From: Botrytis cinerea B05.10
Lineage: Eukaryota; Ascomycota; Leotiomycetes; Helotiales; Sclerotiniaceae
Direction: 5' to 3'
DNA length: 64,000 nucleotides
Assembly: GCF_000143535.2 (NCBI RefSeq)
Contig: NC_037310.1
Span: 3,100,001-3,164,000 of the forward strand
The notes under the pieces are model-generated. The model was given only the letters and a program-made list of their open reading frames with translations. It ran no database searches and had not been told where the DNA came from. Below, in pieces: positions 1 to 10,929 of this stretch (its first letter is position 1; each line of letters opens with the position of its first letter). The translations under genes were made by a program, and so were the position numbers.

Positions 1-2
1 CA

Positions 3-1586
3 CCCAGAAGATATGCCGAGAGAGATTACGATGAGATCAAGGTCGCGGAACCCGACTTCTATGGTGATGAAGATTTCAGAGCCTATCCCGAAAGAATTAG
101 AGAAAGAGAAATCGTCAGACGAAGGAGAAGGAGTCACGAGAGAAGAGGTAGCCATGAAAGAAGAAGCCACAGAAGTCATAGCAAGGAGAGCCGTTCGACC
201 GCCACAAGAAGCGTTAGAAGCGAGAGTGTTAGCTCATCTGATAGTGGCACTACGATATCAGTAAGAAGTGAGTTCCCTAAGAAGGGAAAGACAAGAATGC
301 CAGCTAGGTTGGTCAGCAAGAAAGCTATCATCGATTTGGATTATCCTTTCGAAGAAGAGGTCAGTCATTTCAACATTAATCCGTTAGTCAAATTGTGTTA
401 ACACATATAGGGTGACACAATCATCATTCAAAAGGCACTTGGAAGAGAAAATATTGATGAGGTTATCAAGTTGAGTGAGGAATATAAAGCAGCTGAGAGT
501 GAGTATCTATTTTTCATTTATTCTTCGTCACCGCATCAAAATGCTCCCTAACCCTATGCTTCCAAAGAAGTCAATGTCAAAAAGACGAAAGAGCTAGAGA
601 CAACTCTAACAACATACCTTATTGCTCCAGAACTCGAAATGTCAGGTGGTCGATCAGAAGCTGGAACCGTGATCGAAGAACGTACAGAAGTCTTCACCAT
701 TCCACCACCTCCACCACCAATAGTACATCACGCTCCTCCGCCTCCTCCATCGGTTGTACACCATGTCCCTCCGCCTCCTCCATCAGTTGTACACCATGCT
801 CCTCCACCTCCTCCATCCGTACACTACCCGCCTCCTCCAGAGTCAGTTCATTATCCACCTCCTCCACCAGAGTCAGTTCATTATCCGCCTCCTCCACCAG
901 AGTCAGTTCACTATCCACCTCCTCCGCCAGAGTCAGTTCACTATGGCCATCCACCCCCAGCTCATTGGGCACCACCTCCCGCATCAGTCGTATATGCGCC
1001 ACCACCTCAGCCAGTTATATACGCACCACCACCACCACCACCTCAACAAAATGTTGAGATTCACGAATCCACCAAGATTGTCGAACGTTCTCCATCTCCA
1101 GCACGAAGCGCATACTCTCATCATAGCCACCATAGCCACCATAGCCACCATACTCATCACCATAATGATCCCGTCATTTTGGAAGGACGCCCTAGATCGC
1201 GAGACGAAGAAAGCGTCTTTTACGAAAAGCGGGAAATTATTGAACGTACAGAACCTATCGGTGCAATGACTTTATCACACTCTCATAGTCATCGTAAAGA
1301 TGAACGCTCGATTCGAGCTGAAATTAAAGCTCTCGAGGCTGAGAAGGAAGCTCTCAAAGCAGATCGACGGGCTAACCGCGAGTTACGTCGCGCGGAGCGT
1401 CTTCGCCGCTCAGGGGCAAGACATAGCGACAGCCAGTTGGTACTCTATGAAGATGAAATCCACGACGGCAGAGATGTGACCATCGTGAGAAGGGAAAGAA
1501 TTGTGGAGCCTGAGGGAGGTGTTAGGATCGAAAAGGACCGAAAAGGTAGGATGAGCATCAGTGTTCCTAAACATGCCTATCGTTAG
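3..1586 (+). CDS. Proline- and histidine-repeat protein of the fungal DUF8035 type, 5' partial
   Basis: The 5' end lies outside the window. The frame is open from base 3 and I read exons 3..359, 411..498 and 568 (or 571)..1586, about 487 residues. Introns start GTCAGT and GTGAGT and end in AG, and the frame is kept. The first part is acidic, then rich in Arg/Ser/His. A conserved block follows that spans the first intron (DLDYPFEEE then GDTIIIQKALGRENIDEVI), which I associate from memory with fungal DUF8035 proteins. Next come tandem proline repeats ending SVHH or SVHY (about bases 700-1050), a Ser-His-His run (about 1120-1165) and a charged, probably coiled C-terminus ending KHAYR. No catalytic motif or membrane segment is seen. 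Function is unknown; low complexity and charge fit a scaffold or RNA-associated protein, but that is inference. Confidence 0.75.
700..1050 (+). repeat. In-gene tandem repeat coding PPPPP(E)SVH(H/Y) units
   Basis: Within the last exon of the proline-rich gene, an imperfect unit of about 30-36 bases is repeated at least seven times. Early copies encode five prolines followed by SVVHH; later copies encode PPPPPESVHY. The later copies are nearly identical at DNA level, so the array has probably expanded recently and may vary in copy number between strains. Confidence 0.8.
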
Positions 1587-2615
1587 GTGTCTTGCCTGAA
1601 TGAGGTGGGTCACTTGATGTCGGAATGGGTGGTTTTTGTGAATGAAAGCTAACCCACTTATTCTTCACAGCTCCTCCACCAAAATTGGTTAGAGCCATGT
1701 TGGCTACCTTGACTTAATTCCTACCTTTTGACAATAAATACCTTTGCTTTACATCACGCGTTTCGAGCGTCAATTGAGCCGGGATAGATTAATGAATGGC
1801 GTTGACAAAGTATCTTATGGCTGGCTGGACGGAGCTCGTTGGTTTCACACAGGCAGAAATTGTACTTTTTCTTATTTACTTTTTGAAGTTTTTTTCACGG
1901 CATGGCTATCTAGACTGTATCTGACATGAAGAGGGATTTATGGGAGGGATACTGGATATGGAAATGGTTCATGCGACGATGACATCTACAGCTGCGACTT
2001 TACGCTTCATTTCTCTTCAATTTTTTTAGTTTGAAGATACATTATTTAGGATACCGATACGCACAGCTTTTGCACTTTCTTCCTCTTTCTCTTCTCTTCT
2101 TTCTTTTGGTGCTGAACACGTACGCATTTTGCACGTTTCAATGAAGTTACGAAATATCTTTTCTTTGGTAATTGGTTTGTTGATGAATGGGTGGGTAGGT
2201 GGCTGGGCAATTGGGGCTGATGTGATAGCATTCTACCTGGTTGTTGAATGGATGAATGGACGGATAAATAGAAAACATGGAAAGTGAGGGAGGGATACTT
2301 GAGCTAGCAATAGGGAGATAGATAGGATACAATATTATGATTATGAAATTGATGGTTGGAATGCTTTCTTTCTGCTATGTGCGTTTCTGATGAGCTGGAC
2401 TGAGTATCGCGGGATGGTAGGAGATGGGAGAGGAGCTTGTTGGGATATCTGTTGTTGGTTGTGCGGATGGGTACCTAGGTAGGTGTATATGGATGGTGTT
2501 GTTAAGATGCTTAGATGAGCCATAAGAGTCCTCGCAAAAGAAGTTGAATGAAACGAAATAGGAAATCCAATATATATATAATATCAGTCCAGAGCAAAAT
2601 TTTGTAGCTTTGCAT

Positions 2616-2643
2616 TACCTACCTACCTACCTACCTACCTACC
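2616..2643. repeat. (TACC)n microsatellite, left arm of an inverted pair
   Basis: Seven tandem copies of TACC. It is the reverse complement of the (GGTA)n tract at 2819-2864, about 175 bases away, so the two arms could pair as a hairpin in single-stranded DNA or RNA. Confidence 0.9.
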
Positions 2644-2818
2644 AGCACAACCTCGGAAAACAAATACACGAGTGGAAATTACGCGAGATGTTGAGGTTGC
2701 GTGAGAAATTCTTTTTCGCTCTTTTCCTGTTCTTTTGTCTTTGTTTTTCCTTCTTTTTTTTCTTCCCCTTCTCTCGCTATTTTGATATTGTGATATTTAT
2801 ATAGATAGATGGATAGAT

Positions 2819-2864
2819 AGGTAGGTAGGTAGGTAGGTAGGTAGGTAGGTAGGTAGGTAGGTAG
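2819..2864. repeat. (AGGT)n microsatellite, right arm of an inverted pair
   Basis: About eleven tandem copies of AGGT, preceded by GATA/GATG-type repeats and followed by a purine-rich tract. It is complementary to the TACC array at 2616-2643. Confidence 0.9.
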
Positions 2865-3524
2865 TTAGGGAAGGAAGAAAAGAAGGAAAGAAGGAAAGAA
2901 AAAAAAGGAAATTAAATCAAACGAAAAGATAATAACATACTGACGTCTCTTTTCTGGAGTCTACTTTCTCCTCAGAGGAGAGGAAAGGATGGGAGAAGGG
3001 AGAGAATATGGCAGGAAATGAAATGTTATTAACAAAAAAGGGTTTGAACTGCTAGGACATTATGTTGTAACAAGGACGAATATCTCAATCTAGAACATCG
3101 AACATTTCGGTCTATGAAGGATCCTCGAAAGGCCTTCGACATTAACTTAAGATTGTGAATACCTCGAGTAGAAATGCTATCTACCTTTTCTTGGCATCTA
3201 CGGTATATGTATATATCAATCCACCGGAATCGCATGAGTTTACCTAAACACCTTAAACGCCTCGCTATGCACCATTTCATATCCCATCCTGGTTCATCGT
3301 GATTCCTTCCCTTTGGCCAATTTTTTGTTCTCTATTGAAATTTTAAATATTGGAGTGCGCCGTCTTGCTGAAGCGCGTCATATCTGTTCCACCCTGTCGT
3401 CCTTGTATGGGTCCCATCAAGCTGCGTGGTTTGGAACAAGCAGTTATCCATTAGCACGCAATAGGGCTGTTGATCCGAATGAATACCGCGGCACCTAGAA
3501 AACTCTCCTCTTTCTTTCCTATCC

Positions 3525-4987
3525 CTATCTTATTTTCTTCGCTTTGAAGTAGTCTCTTAACTGCTCCACCCTCGTGACAAAGAACATCCTCTTCGCATCG
3601 CTCTTCCAGACCAACACTCCTACCTCTTCAGCATATTTTGCACATCCTTCGTATTCCTTCTGGGTCTCGAAATCCTTCATCAAAAATCCCGGTACGGCTT
3701 TCATTCTCTCGTTTTCTAATTGCCAAAGACGGATTTGATCAACGACTGTAGGTGGTAGTACAGGTCCTCCATGGGATGCGGAAGAAGCTTTGACGAGTTG
3801 AGGATGCGCATGAGTGGATAGGTAGGTAATTATTTGGTCGGATGTAATGCCATGAGCTATGGCGGTACGGATGGAATCGCGAGAAACGCGGCCACTAACC
3901 ATGTTGGGATAGCGAGTGTTGAGTTTGGTGAAGAGTGAAAGAACAGCGATTTGAAGGGGTGAGTTTGTGTAAGCATATAGTCGGTAGTTGGTCTCGATTA
4001 TTATGAAACCCTTTTGGCTGGCGGCGGATTTCGAGGCGGCATCAAATCCTGCAGCCACAGTGCGGAGTGCGCTGGCATCTGAGGTGAGAGTTGTGGCTAG
4101 ACGTGTTGGAAAGAATTGAGTAGGGGCTGAAGGGGGAAGGTAAATTAGACCCAAGTCGATGAGATTGGCGAGCATCCCTTTTTGAGCCTCTGTGAGAGTC
4201 TTGGTACTGTATGCACGTCCGAGTTCGAGGGAGCCTAGCATGAAAAGAAAAGAAAGGACATCGACGGAATCCATCCCCATGCTTTCGGCATTTTCAATCC
4301 ACAGAAGGAGCAACGTCCAGACTTGCGCATTGGCTTCTTGCAATAGAAATGAGAATCCAGCTTGAGTAATACCGATACCTCGACCTCTTGTAACCAGTTT
4401 TCCTGCATCAAGTAGTGCCTTTACTGAATTTGCAGGCCCATTTCCATCTTTTCCTGACCCGGATGTAACAGTGTTGACCATATAATGTAGAATCCCTTCC
4501 CATTGCATTCGAGCATGTGTATCCAAAAAATCAATATCAACATGTGGCGCAATATGATCCGACGAAGGAACTCCGAAAGATTGATGGTTTCCTCCACCTG
4601 TAAGTGCCAGCCGCAGAGAGGCTCCAAAATTCTTAGTCAAAGCTACAGTTTGAGGATCTTCTCGGCTCAGCGCAGTAATATCGACAATGTGCAGTCGCGA
4701 TAGTAGGGAAAGGGCTTGATCTTTTTGCCTAGGAAACTTTAGCATGTGTCATTCATTCCAAGTCGGGGTACAGACTTCTTGCTCTTAGATTGTACCCATT
4801 GATCCAGAGCTATGAGGGGCAAGGGCTTGGGCATATAGAGAAGTGCCATCACGAAGGTTTTGGCAAGATGAGGCAGCATGCGCCTGAAAATGGCCAAAGA
4901 GGTAGAAGGTTGCTGATACAACCGCCTGAAAGTTGTACCTGGTAATCTCTCCAGGTACTCGAATGAAGCAAGAGTTGAGACAGACAT
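3525..4987 (-). CDS. TFB2: TFIIH core subunit Tfb2 (p52)
   Basis: Exons 4987..4776 and 4728..3525 give 471 residues, close to the usual Tfb2 length of about 460-510. The 47-nt intron starts GTCTGT and ends CTAG with TGCTAAAG upstream as branch site; splicing joins ..SKSKK to QKDQALSLLSRLHI, which is continuous in the family. The N-terminus (FEYLERLPGTTFRRLYQQPSTSLAIFR in two stretches) and the HARMQWEGILHYMV region match Tfb2. In the family this subunit anchors the helicase Ssl2/XPB in TFIIH, acting in RNA polymerase II initiation and nucleotide excision repair in the nucleus. The lysine-rich end KAKKIR is the conserved C-terminal helix region that contacts Tfb5. The downstream neighbour is convergent. 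Confidence 0.93.
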
Positions 4988-5670
4988 ATTGAAATGGTTA
5001 TTGTCTATTGTCTATTGTCTATTGTCCGCAGAGATCATGAATTCGTCATTGCTGGTAGGAAATTCAGGAAGTGCTACAGCCTTGCAAGTAATGAGTAGCC
5101 TGGTGGTGGAGAATTTTGAGCTTGGACCGTATCTTTGTCTTCTCCAGCAAACGGATTACGGTGAAGCACTACTATTATTGACCACCTACCTAGCTAGATG
5201 GATGAATGTGGGCGACTTGCACTCTCACACTGCACGATAACATTCTTGTTCAATTCCCAAACTCCAAGCTCAAACTCCAAGCGTTCCGTCAGCCTCTGAA
5301 TGAATACACACGCCCTGCAGTCTGCGGGGTCAAACCCATGTAACAAGAGGTTAAGGAGGAGGGGCACTAGAAGTGCTTGAACCGAATATGCTTCTTTCGT
5401 TTCTTCTCTCCTTGGCTTTCAGCTTGATATCAATTAGAACACACTCGCACCATCTACCAAAACCTCTCACACACTGTCTCTTGCTGGCATCGACCTCTAG
5501 CACTTGTGAGCGGGTCTCTCACGTGATCATATGGCTTCGAGATTGGGTTTGCATAAGCATCCTTGACTTATCATCATGGCCGTTGCTAGGTTGCTGACAC
5601 TTCAGGAAATACTGAAGATAAGTTAACCACGCATCCTTCGGAAAGTTTAAGAAGGAAAGGGCTCAACAAT
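4988..5670. other. Divergent intergenic region upstream of TFB2
   Basis: Promoter space between TFB2 (minus) and the broken HET gene (plus). A 7-base tandem repeat sits directly in front of the TFB2 start; otherwise nothing recognisable. Confidence 0.5.
5000..5027. repeat. Four tandem copies of ATTGTCT in the TFB2 leader
   Basis: Three exact ATTGTCT units and one ATTGTCC lie 12 bases before the TFB2 start codon on its template side, reading GACAATA on the transcribed strand. They fall in the presumed 5' untranslated region. Confidence 0.85.
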
Positions 5671-7801
5671 ATGTTTTCTGTCTCTGCACTTAAGAGGTGT
5701 AGAAGATTACTTCTCAAATTTCAAGCTACCCCTAGGCCTATCCTTAATACCACTTGTCAAAACAAAACTCATCTTCAGGCTCTTGTCAGACAAGCTTCCA
5801 CGAAATTCTCCTCTTCATTCTTGCCTCGGGCACGATTTGAAATAGGTTATTATAGTTACCTGCTTGTCTACATGCTATGCCTCACACTTGCGTCTGAAAC
5901 GATAGATTGGATTCTAGTTGATCCCCTCACATCCGCATATTATAAGAGTGTTACCCACAAATCAAAAGATTCATCGACATCGTATCAGTATGGAATTTTG
6001 CGCAAAGGGTACATTCGATTATTTAGTATCAAACCTGGAGTCGGGGACGATTCAATTGAAATGGAAATGAAACATGTCAAGTTTATCCCGTGGGCAATTT
6101 ACAGGGATTTCCTTCCGCTCTACCCAAATGTGCCTAAGTATGAAGCTCTATCATATGCGTGGGGCGAAACTGATGAGAATGATGCCGTGTATGTTATCTT
6201 TCTGGTCTTTTTTATCATTTTGTTTATCATTTATATTTCCTAGTGGTGTATTCATCTACTCGGAGTTGGCATGGTATCATTCATTAATACTTCCTGGAAA
6301 TTGACAAAAGGTGTAATCATGACCAAATTCTCAAATAATGAATACCACAAAACAATAAGATTGAATGGCCAACCATTCAGTATCACACCTAACCTTTACT
6401 CCGCACTTCTCGTCCTTCGTGATAACCCCAAGCCCCCCTCATTGTGGATTGATGCCATCTGCCTCGATCAGAACGATCCATTTGAAAAAGATAAGCAACT
6501 AAGCATCATGCATCTAATCTACATGAATACTACTCGTGTACCTGTCTGGCTTGGTGAAGACGACAAGTCAGTCGATCTACCTGCTGCAGCCAAAATTATC
6601 TCTCACTTCAGGATGAAAAACAGAGAATTCCCAAGAAAGGTCCAGTCAATATATGAAAAGGAATCTTCAGCTGATTTCCAAATGTAGCTGCAGGAGTGGG
6701 CGGGCCGCGACTGGCATACTGGGCCGGGGTACGCCTCTGGCTGGAAAGCAGTGCAGAATATACTCGCTCGGCCATACTTCATATGATCGTGAATAATACA
6801 AGAAATAGTGTTGTCTTCCAATCGAAGAATTCTTGTAGGGCACCACGATGTAACGAATATTCTCGATCTTGTTCTCATCATCCAAAACCTTCCCCAAACC
6901 GAGAATCGAATTCCTCCCCAGTATCTCGATGAACCGGTCGTCATACTACGTATATACCAGCTAAGTTTGGCCATACAGAAATACCGGACTGCTTTGAAGT
7001 CAATGCATACCATTCCTGGTACCAATCTCGAGTTCAAGCTTGCAAAACAGAATGGTCTCAATTTAGGGGAACGTGGAGTAGAAAATGGCCAACACAACGG
7101 CTTCCACAATTCAATCACAGGCATTCGTTGAGGAAGTTTTGTACCGATACTACACGATATATCCTAAGAGAAGATAGAGACTTAGGAGCTCTGAGAATGA
7201 TTAATACGCATGCAAAGCCCACAAAAGACAAAGATTGGCGGTCTTGGGTCCCGGGTTTCTCATCTCCATTGCCTGGACCAGGTGAGCCAGGCAGTATGGA
7301 ATGGAAGTTAGAGTCTTCAACATTTCCTCAGAGCATGAATAAACTCTTTCTTGATAGGGGTAGATTGGTAGTGTATGAACATGTTCTTGGTGAGGTTGAA
7401 GGGCTGGTTGGAATAATACAAAGAAAGAGAGAGTGCTCTGATAAGCCGAGTGACGGACAGAGTGAGCTGAAGAAGGAAACTTTGAGGTTAAGTCAATACA
7501 GAGATAGGTTTGGGGTTTTCCCATTGGCGGTTTCGAGAGACAGTGAGGGACAGTACGTATTTAGTGGAACGAGTGTGAGGAAGGGAGACTTGGTAGTTGT
7601 AGTTGGTAGAGGAAGAGAACCTTAATCTTGCGAAGGCAGGGACACGGCGAGAAACTAGGAGGCGGTAGCGGGAAGGAGAATACTGAGACGACTTTGTATC
7701 AATTAGTAGCAACGGCGACTATACCGGATATTGGAAAAATCCTGAAGAAGCTTGTTTTGGGTGATATAAAATGGGATTTTAAGAAAATGATTATAAGGTG
7801 A
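5671..7801 (+). pseudogene. HET (heterokaryon incompatibility) domain gene, inactivated
   Basis: The start at 5671 encodes a leader with a hydrophobic segment (about residues 55-75), followed by the HET signature YEALSYAWG near 6140-6170. After an intron (about 6185-6243) the domain continues with IRLNGQPFSIT, NLYSALLVLR, LWIDAICLDQ and PVWLGE. The same frame then meets TAG at 6685-6687 and two TGA codons at 6784-6786 and 6790-6792, with clear HET-type sequence (VLSSNRRILVG) going on behind them. Frameshifts follow near 7130-7145 and 7620-7625; beyond the second the open frame runs to TGA at 7799-7801. Intact HET proteins trigger cell death after non-self recognition. Five lesions make a functional product very unlikely. 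Introns could not explain the paired TGA codons. Confidence 0.88.
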
Positions 7802-8468
7802 GGCAGGTCAGTTTCATGGATTGCTCCATATGGCGCTTCTCAAGACTAGACTATCGAGTTTCAAGATACAATGGACGACATGTTCACAACAGACTTATTG
7901 CATGCGAGCTTTATATTTTGCACGTATCTCTCCATCCGGCTCAGAGCTGATCGGATTCGAAATACATAACTAGGCAGCGGAGTCGTGAGAAACAGGACTA
8001 GAACTTCTACAGCTACAAACACTACGCAGAACCACGGCCACAATCGCACATCTTTCAACATACCATATATATCAGAATCAAGAGTCATGATGAAAGTTCA
8101 AACTGATTTCAGCCGAACATGAATTATTATTAGTAAAAGAGCAAAATCGCACGTTTTTAAGATATAGAACTACTTAATTATGTTGATTGACTCTACGATT
8201 AACAAAAACCCGTAGACTACATAGTCATCTGCAAGTCTATCTTAGGATTACTTCATGCCTACCTCATATGTTCGTTACTGGCCGATGAGGCCCCAGTAAC
8301 TTTAAACGGCGGCCTTACTGTGGCCTGATAACTAGACAAGGGTATTAACATTCCCTGCTCAGCCAATCGCGGTGTCCTTATACAGAATTACCGACATTTA
8401 TGTAACTACATACAACACACTCTATATCGACAATCTATCAAGCTTCACCATACTATTACTTCTACAAC
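7802..8468. other. Intergenic region
   Basis: Between the HET pseudogene and the thioesterase gene. A 75-codon minus-strand ORF with one hydrophobic stretch (7861-8088) is present but has no supporting feature. Nothing else recognised. Confidence 0.5.
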
Positions 8469-9556
8469 ATGGCTGCTCTAAGATTTGTGAGATCAGTGAG
8501 TTACCGACAGGCCACCAACATATCTCGACGCTAACATCATTACCTTCACCCAATAGGTTCTGAAGTCTTTTCAAGAATCATCAGGACTTGAGCCGAGGTA
8601 CTGTTTTCCATGTGTTCTGGGTGTCATTTTGTAAAATACAGCGCCGATCTGTCGTCGCAAGTGTTTAGTCGGCTTTTCTTTTGAGCGTGAGGCTCTCAGA
8701 GAGTATCTGAAATCAATCTGGTCATTCTAAATTGCCGTTCATTGGCCCCTGGGGCTTCTTGGGTCATGTAACAGCGAGGTAGTACCTCCTCTGCGCTAGA
8801 TCAATCTGGAGCATTTTTCACTGCTATTATGGCAGCAATTGTTTTTACAAAAATATCGACTGACATTTGACTATAGACTCTTTGGTGAAAATGTAGGAAG
8901 AGCGTCTGCTGTGTATTTTACTGCGAATTATTTCCATTGACTTTGAAAAGCTTCGGGTCACAGGAGCCGAGCCAGGACGTGTAAACTTTGAGCTCGATAT
9001 CAAGAAGGAGCATACAGTAAGGAATCTTTCCAGATCTTATATGGGCAACTTGTTCAACAGTCTTTTCTTAGAATCGTTTGAATATTATTCATGGAGGCAC
9101 AATTGCCAGTATGGTAGACCTAGGTGGCTCACTGGCTGTTGCCTCGAGAGGTCTTTATGCCACGGGCGTTTCTACTGATTTGAATGGTAAAATTTGTGCG
9201 ACCTAATTGTAGTTTCATGTATCTAACCTAACTGAAGTTACATACCTTAGCTCCGGCGGTAAGGTTGGAGATGTGCTGAAAGCGGTGGTGACTTGCGATA
9301 AATGTAAGTATTGTCTCATCTTTTTTTTTCTGGATATTGTTTCTCTAACAAAATAATAGTTGGAAAGACCTTGGCGTATACTTCCATTCAGTTTACGAAT
9401 AGCAAGGGCGAAGTAGCAGCACGTGGAAGCCACACAAAGTCAGTCTTTACCTCCAGTCTTTCAGGTTTACAAGCTAAATAGGTTCATGATAGATATGTTG
9501 CGCTCGCGTGGAAAGAACCCAAAAACATAGTTGAGGAACTGTCACCTCGTCCTTAA
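8469..9556 (+). CDS. Hotdog-fold acyl-CoA thioesterase, ACOT13/THEM2-like
   Basis: Seven or eight short exons: 8469..8495, 8557..8597, 8877..8910, 8951..9016, 9072..9186, 9238..9303, 9360..9438, 9493..9556, together 163 residues, the normal size for this family. The order of conserved pieces is GLEPRLFGENVG, LRVTGAEPGRVNFELDIKKEHT, NRLNIIHGGTIASMVDLGGSLAV, VTYLSSGGKVGDVL, KFGKTLAYTSIQF, SHTKYVALAWKEPKN. The HGGTIASMVDLGG helix is the hallmark of the small 4HBT/ACOT13 thioesterases, which hydrolyse acyl-CoA esters to free acid and CoA, usually in mitochondria or cytosol. The start at 8469 has a good context (ACAACATGG). The junction 8911-8950 would be an unusually short 40-nt intron (GTGTAT..AAAAG); the alternative is a frameshift there. 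The third intron is long, 279 nt. Confidence 0.8.
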
Positions 9557-10929
9557 AATGCCCACGTGCTTCAGCCTTGTGTGTACGACGTGACCCATCA
9601 ATCCTAGCGTTCAAGACCATCTCGGGGTCATGTCTAAGCAATTTTGGCAAATGTTGTCCACAGGCAGAATATATCTGACTTTGACCCGAGCATTCGGTTC
9701 CAAAAAAAAATGGTTTAGATCACTAGATATAGTAGGACATCGGGTATTTGTATATAACAATGGCTTTTTCCAGCTTCTCGGTGTATGCAGTTCTTTGATA
9801 GATAATTCGTTGTTCCTGCTAAGTTGTTTGGTTGCTAAGTGAATTTACTGTGATCGATTGGCCAATAGCAGATCAATCAAGTCTGATTTCTCGTGTGTGC
9901 CATTTATTTTTAACCCCGCGACAATGTTGAGTGCCAAGCCAAGCCTTGGAACAAGTCGGCGGGTTCTTCATGGGTCATGAGGATTGGGACAAGAATTAAG
10001 TTACACTACGTGTGGTCTGATCAATAGTTGAATAAAGAATGTTTCTTGAAGCGTGCTCGAAATAGCCCATTCACTTGTGTCACATATATTGTGATATTCA
10101 TAGACTACTATACGTAGCCCGCGTTTCTGTTGCAGGATTCAACAGTGGCTTAAGCCACAACGGTGTGTCTTCGGCGTTCGAAAAAGCAGGTAGTGACTAG
10201 AAGAGAGTCTGAATGAAGCAATTAGTTTGTTTGACTAATGATTGTCTGATTTGCTATAGGCTCGATCTGGAAAACATAACGTAGGCGTTCAATGCTTCGA
10301 GTCGTCCTACCCATGACTTCAAGAATTGAACCTTTCGAAGTAAATTTGCTATACGACTCGCATAAGATGCATCGTATACTTATAGGTAGTTCTCGTGTTT
10401 TTGTAAAGGTGGGCATGCCAAGCGGGTACCGCAAGGCTATGGGGATTTATTAATCCTTCGACGGATGATTTACCCCAGATTCTCCTCAAGGGGCCTATGA
10501 ATGTTTTTGAATCTCTCGGGGTATGGGTGAATGCAGATAGATCATGCACCTCGCCTTGAATAGTTTCACAACTAGAGCGAATCAATCCTGCTCACACTTT
10601 ATATGTGGCGTCTCTCAACGAATTAGCGATTTTTCTAGGAGCATGGGTCTCGCATTCACCAAATTACTCCAACTACAAACTTAAGAATTGGATACAGCAC
10701 GTGTGTAAAAGGAGATTATTTGGTGAATAAGGCAGTGGATCGATTAATGAAAACTTATTACTTGCTACCCCGCCGTAGGTAACTCGGTTCATTGCTACTT
10801 AATATTTCAACTGTCTAGTTTCAACGATTCAACTCACAGCAACCTAAACATACCTTCTCAAGTTTGACATCCTTTGCAACCTCATACCTTCAGAACTAAT
10901 ATCATCGAGGAGTCGTTCACTCGATCATA
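9557..10929. other. Intergenic region, probable transporter promoter
   Basis: About 1.4 kb with only short ORFs lacking family features. The last few hundred bases should hold the promoter and leader of the sugar transporter; I could not pick a reliable TATA box. Confidence 0.45.

Larger units (their letters stand above)
1587..3524. other. Intergenic region with simple repeats
   Basis: Between two convergent genes. It holds the 3' untranslated DNA of both, pyrimidine-rich tracts, GGATGGATGG-like runs (about 2160-2280) and two complementary tetranucleotide arrays described separately. I see no convincing gene. Confidence 0.6.

Noticed and set aside
694..1005. Minus-strand ORF opposite the proline repeats
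   Set aside because: Antisense shadow of the proline-coding array.
6640..6830. Introns that would remove the HET in-frame stops
   Set aside because: Excising them would need introns that also delete conserved HET residues; no GT..AG pair of reasonable length restores the frame.
7861..8088. 75-codon minus-strand ORF with a hydrophobic segment
   Set aside because: No homology I recognise, no neighbour support; length is within chance expectation.
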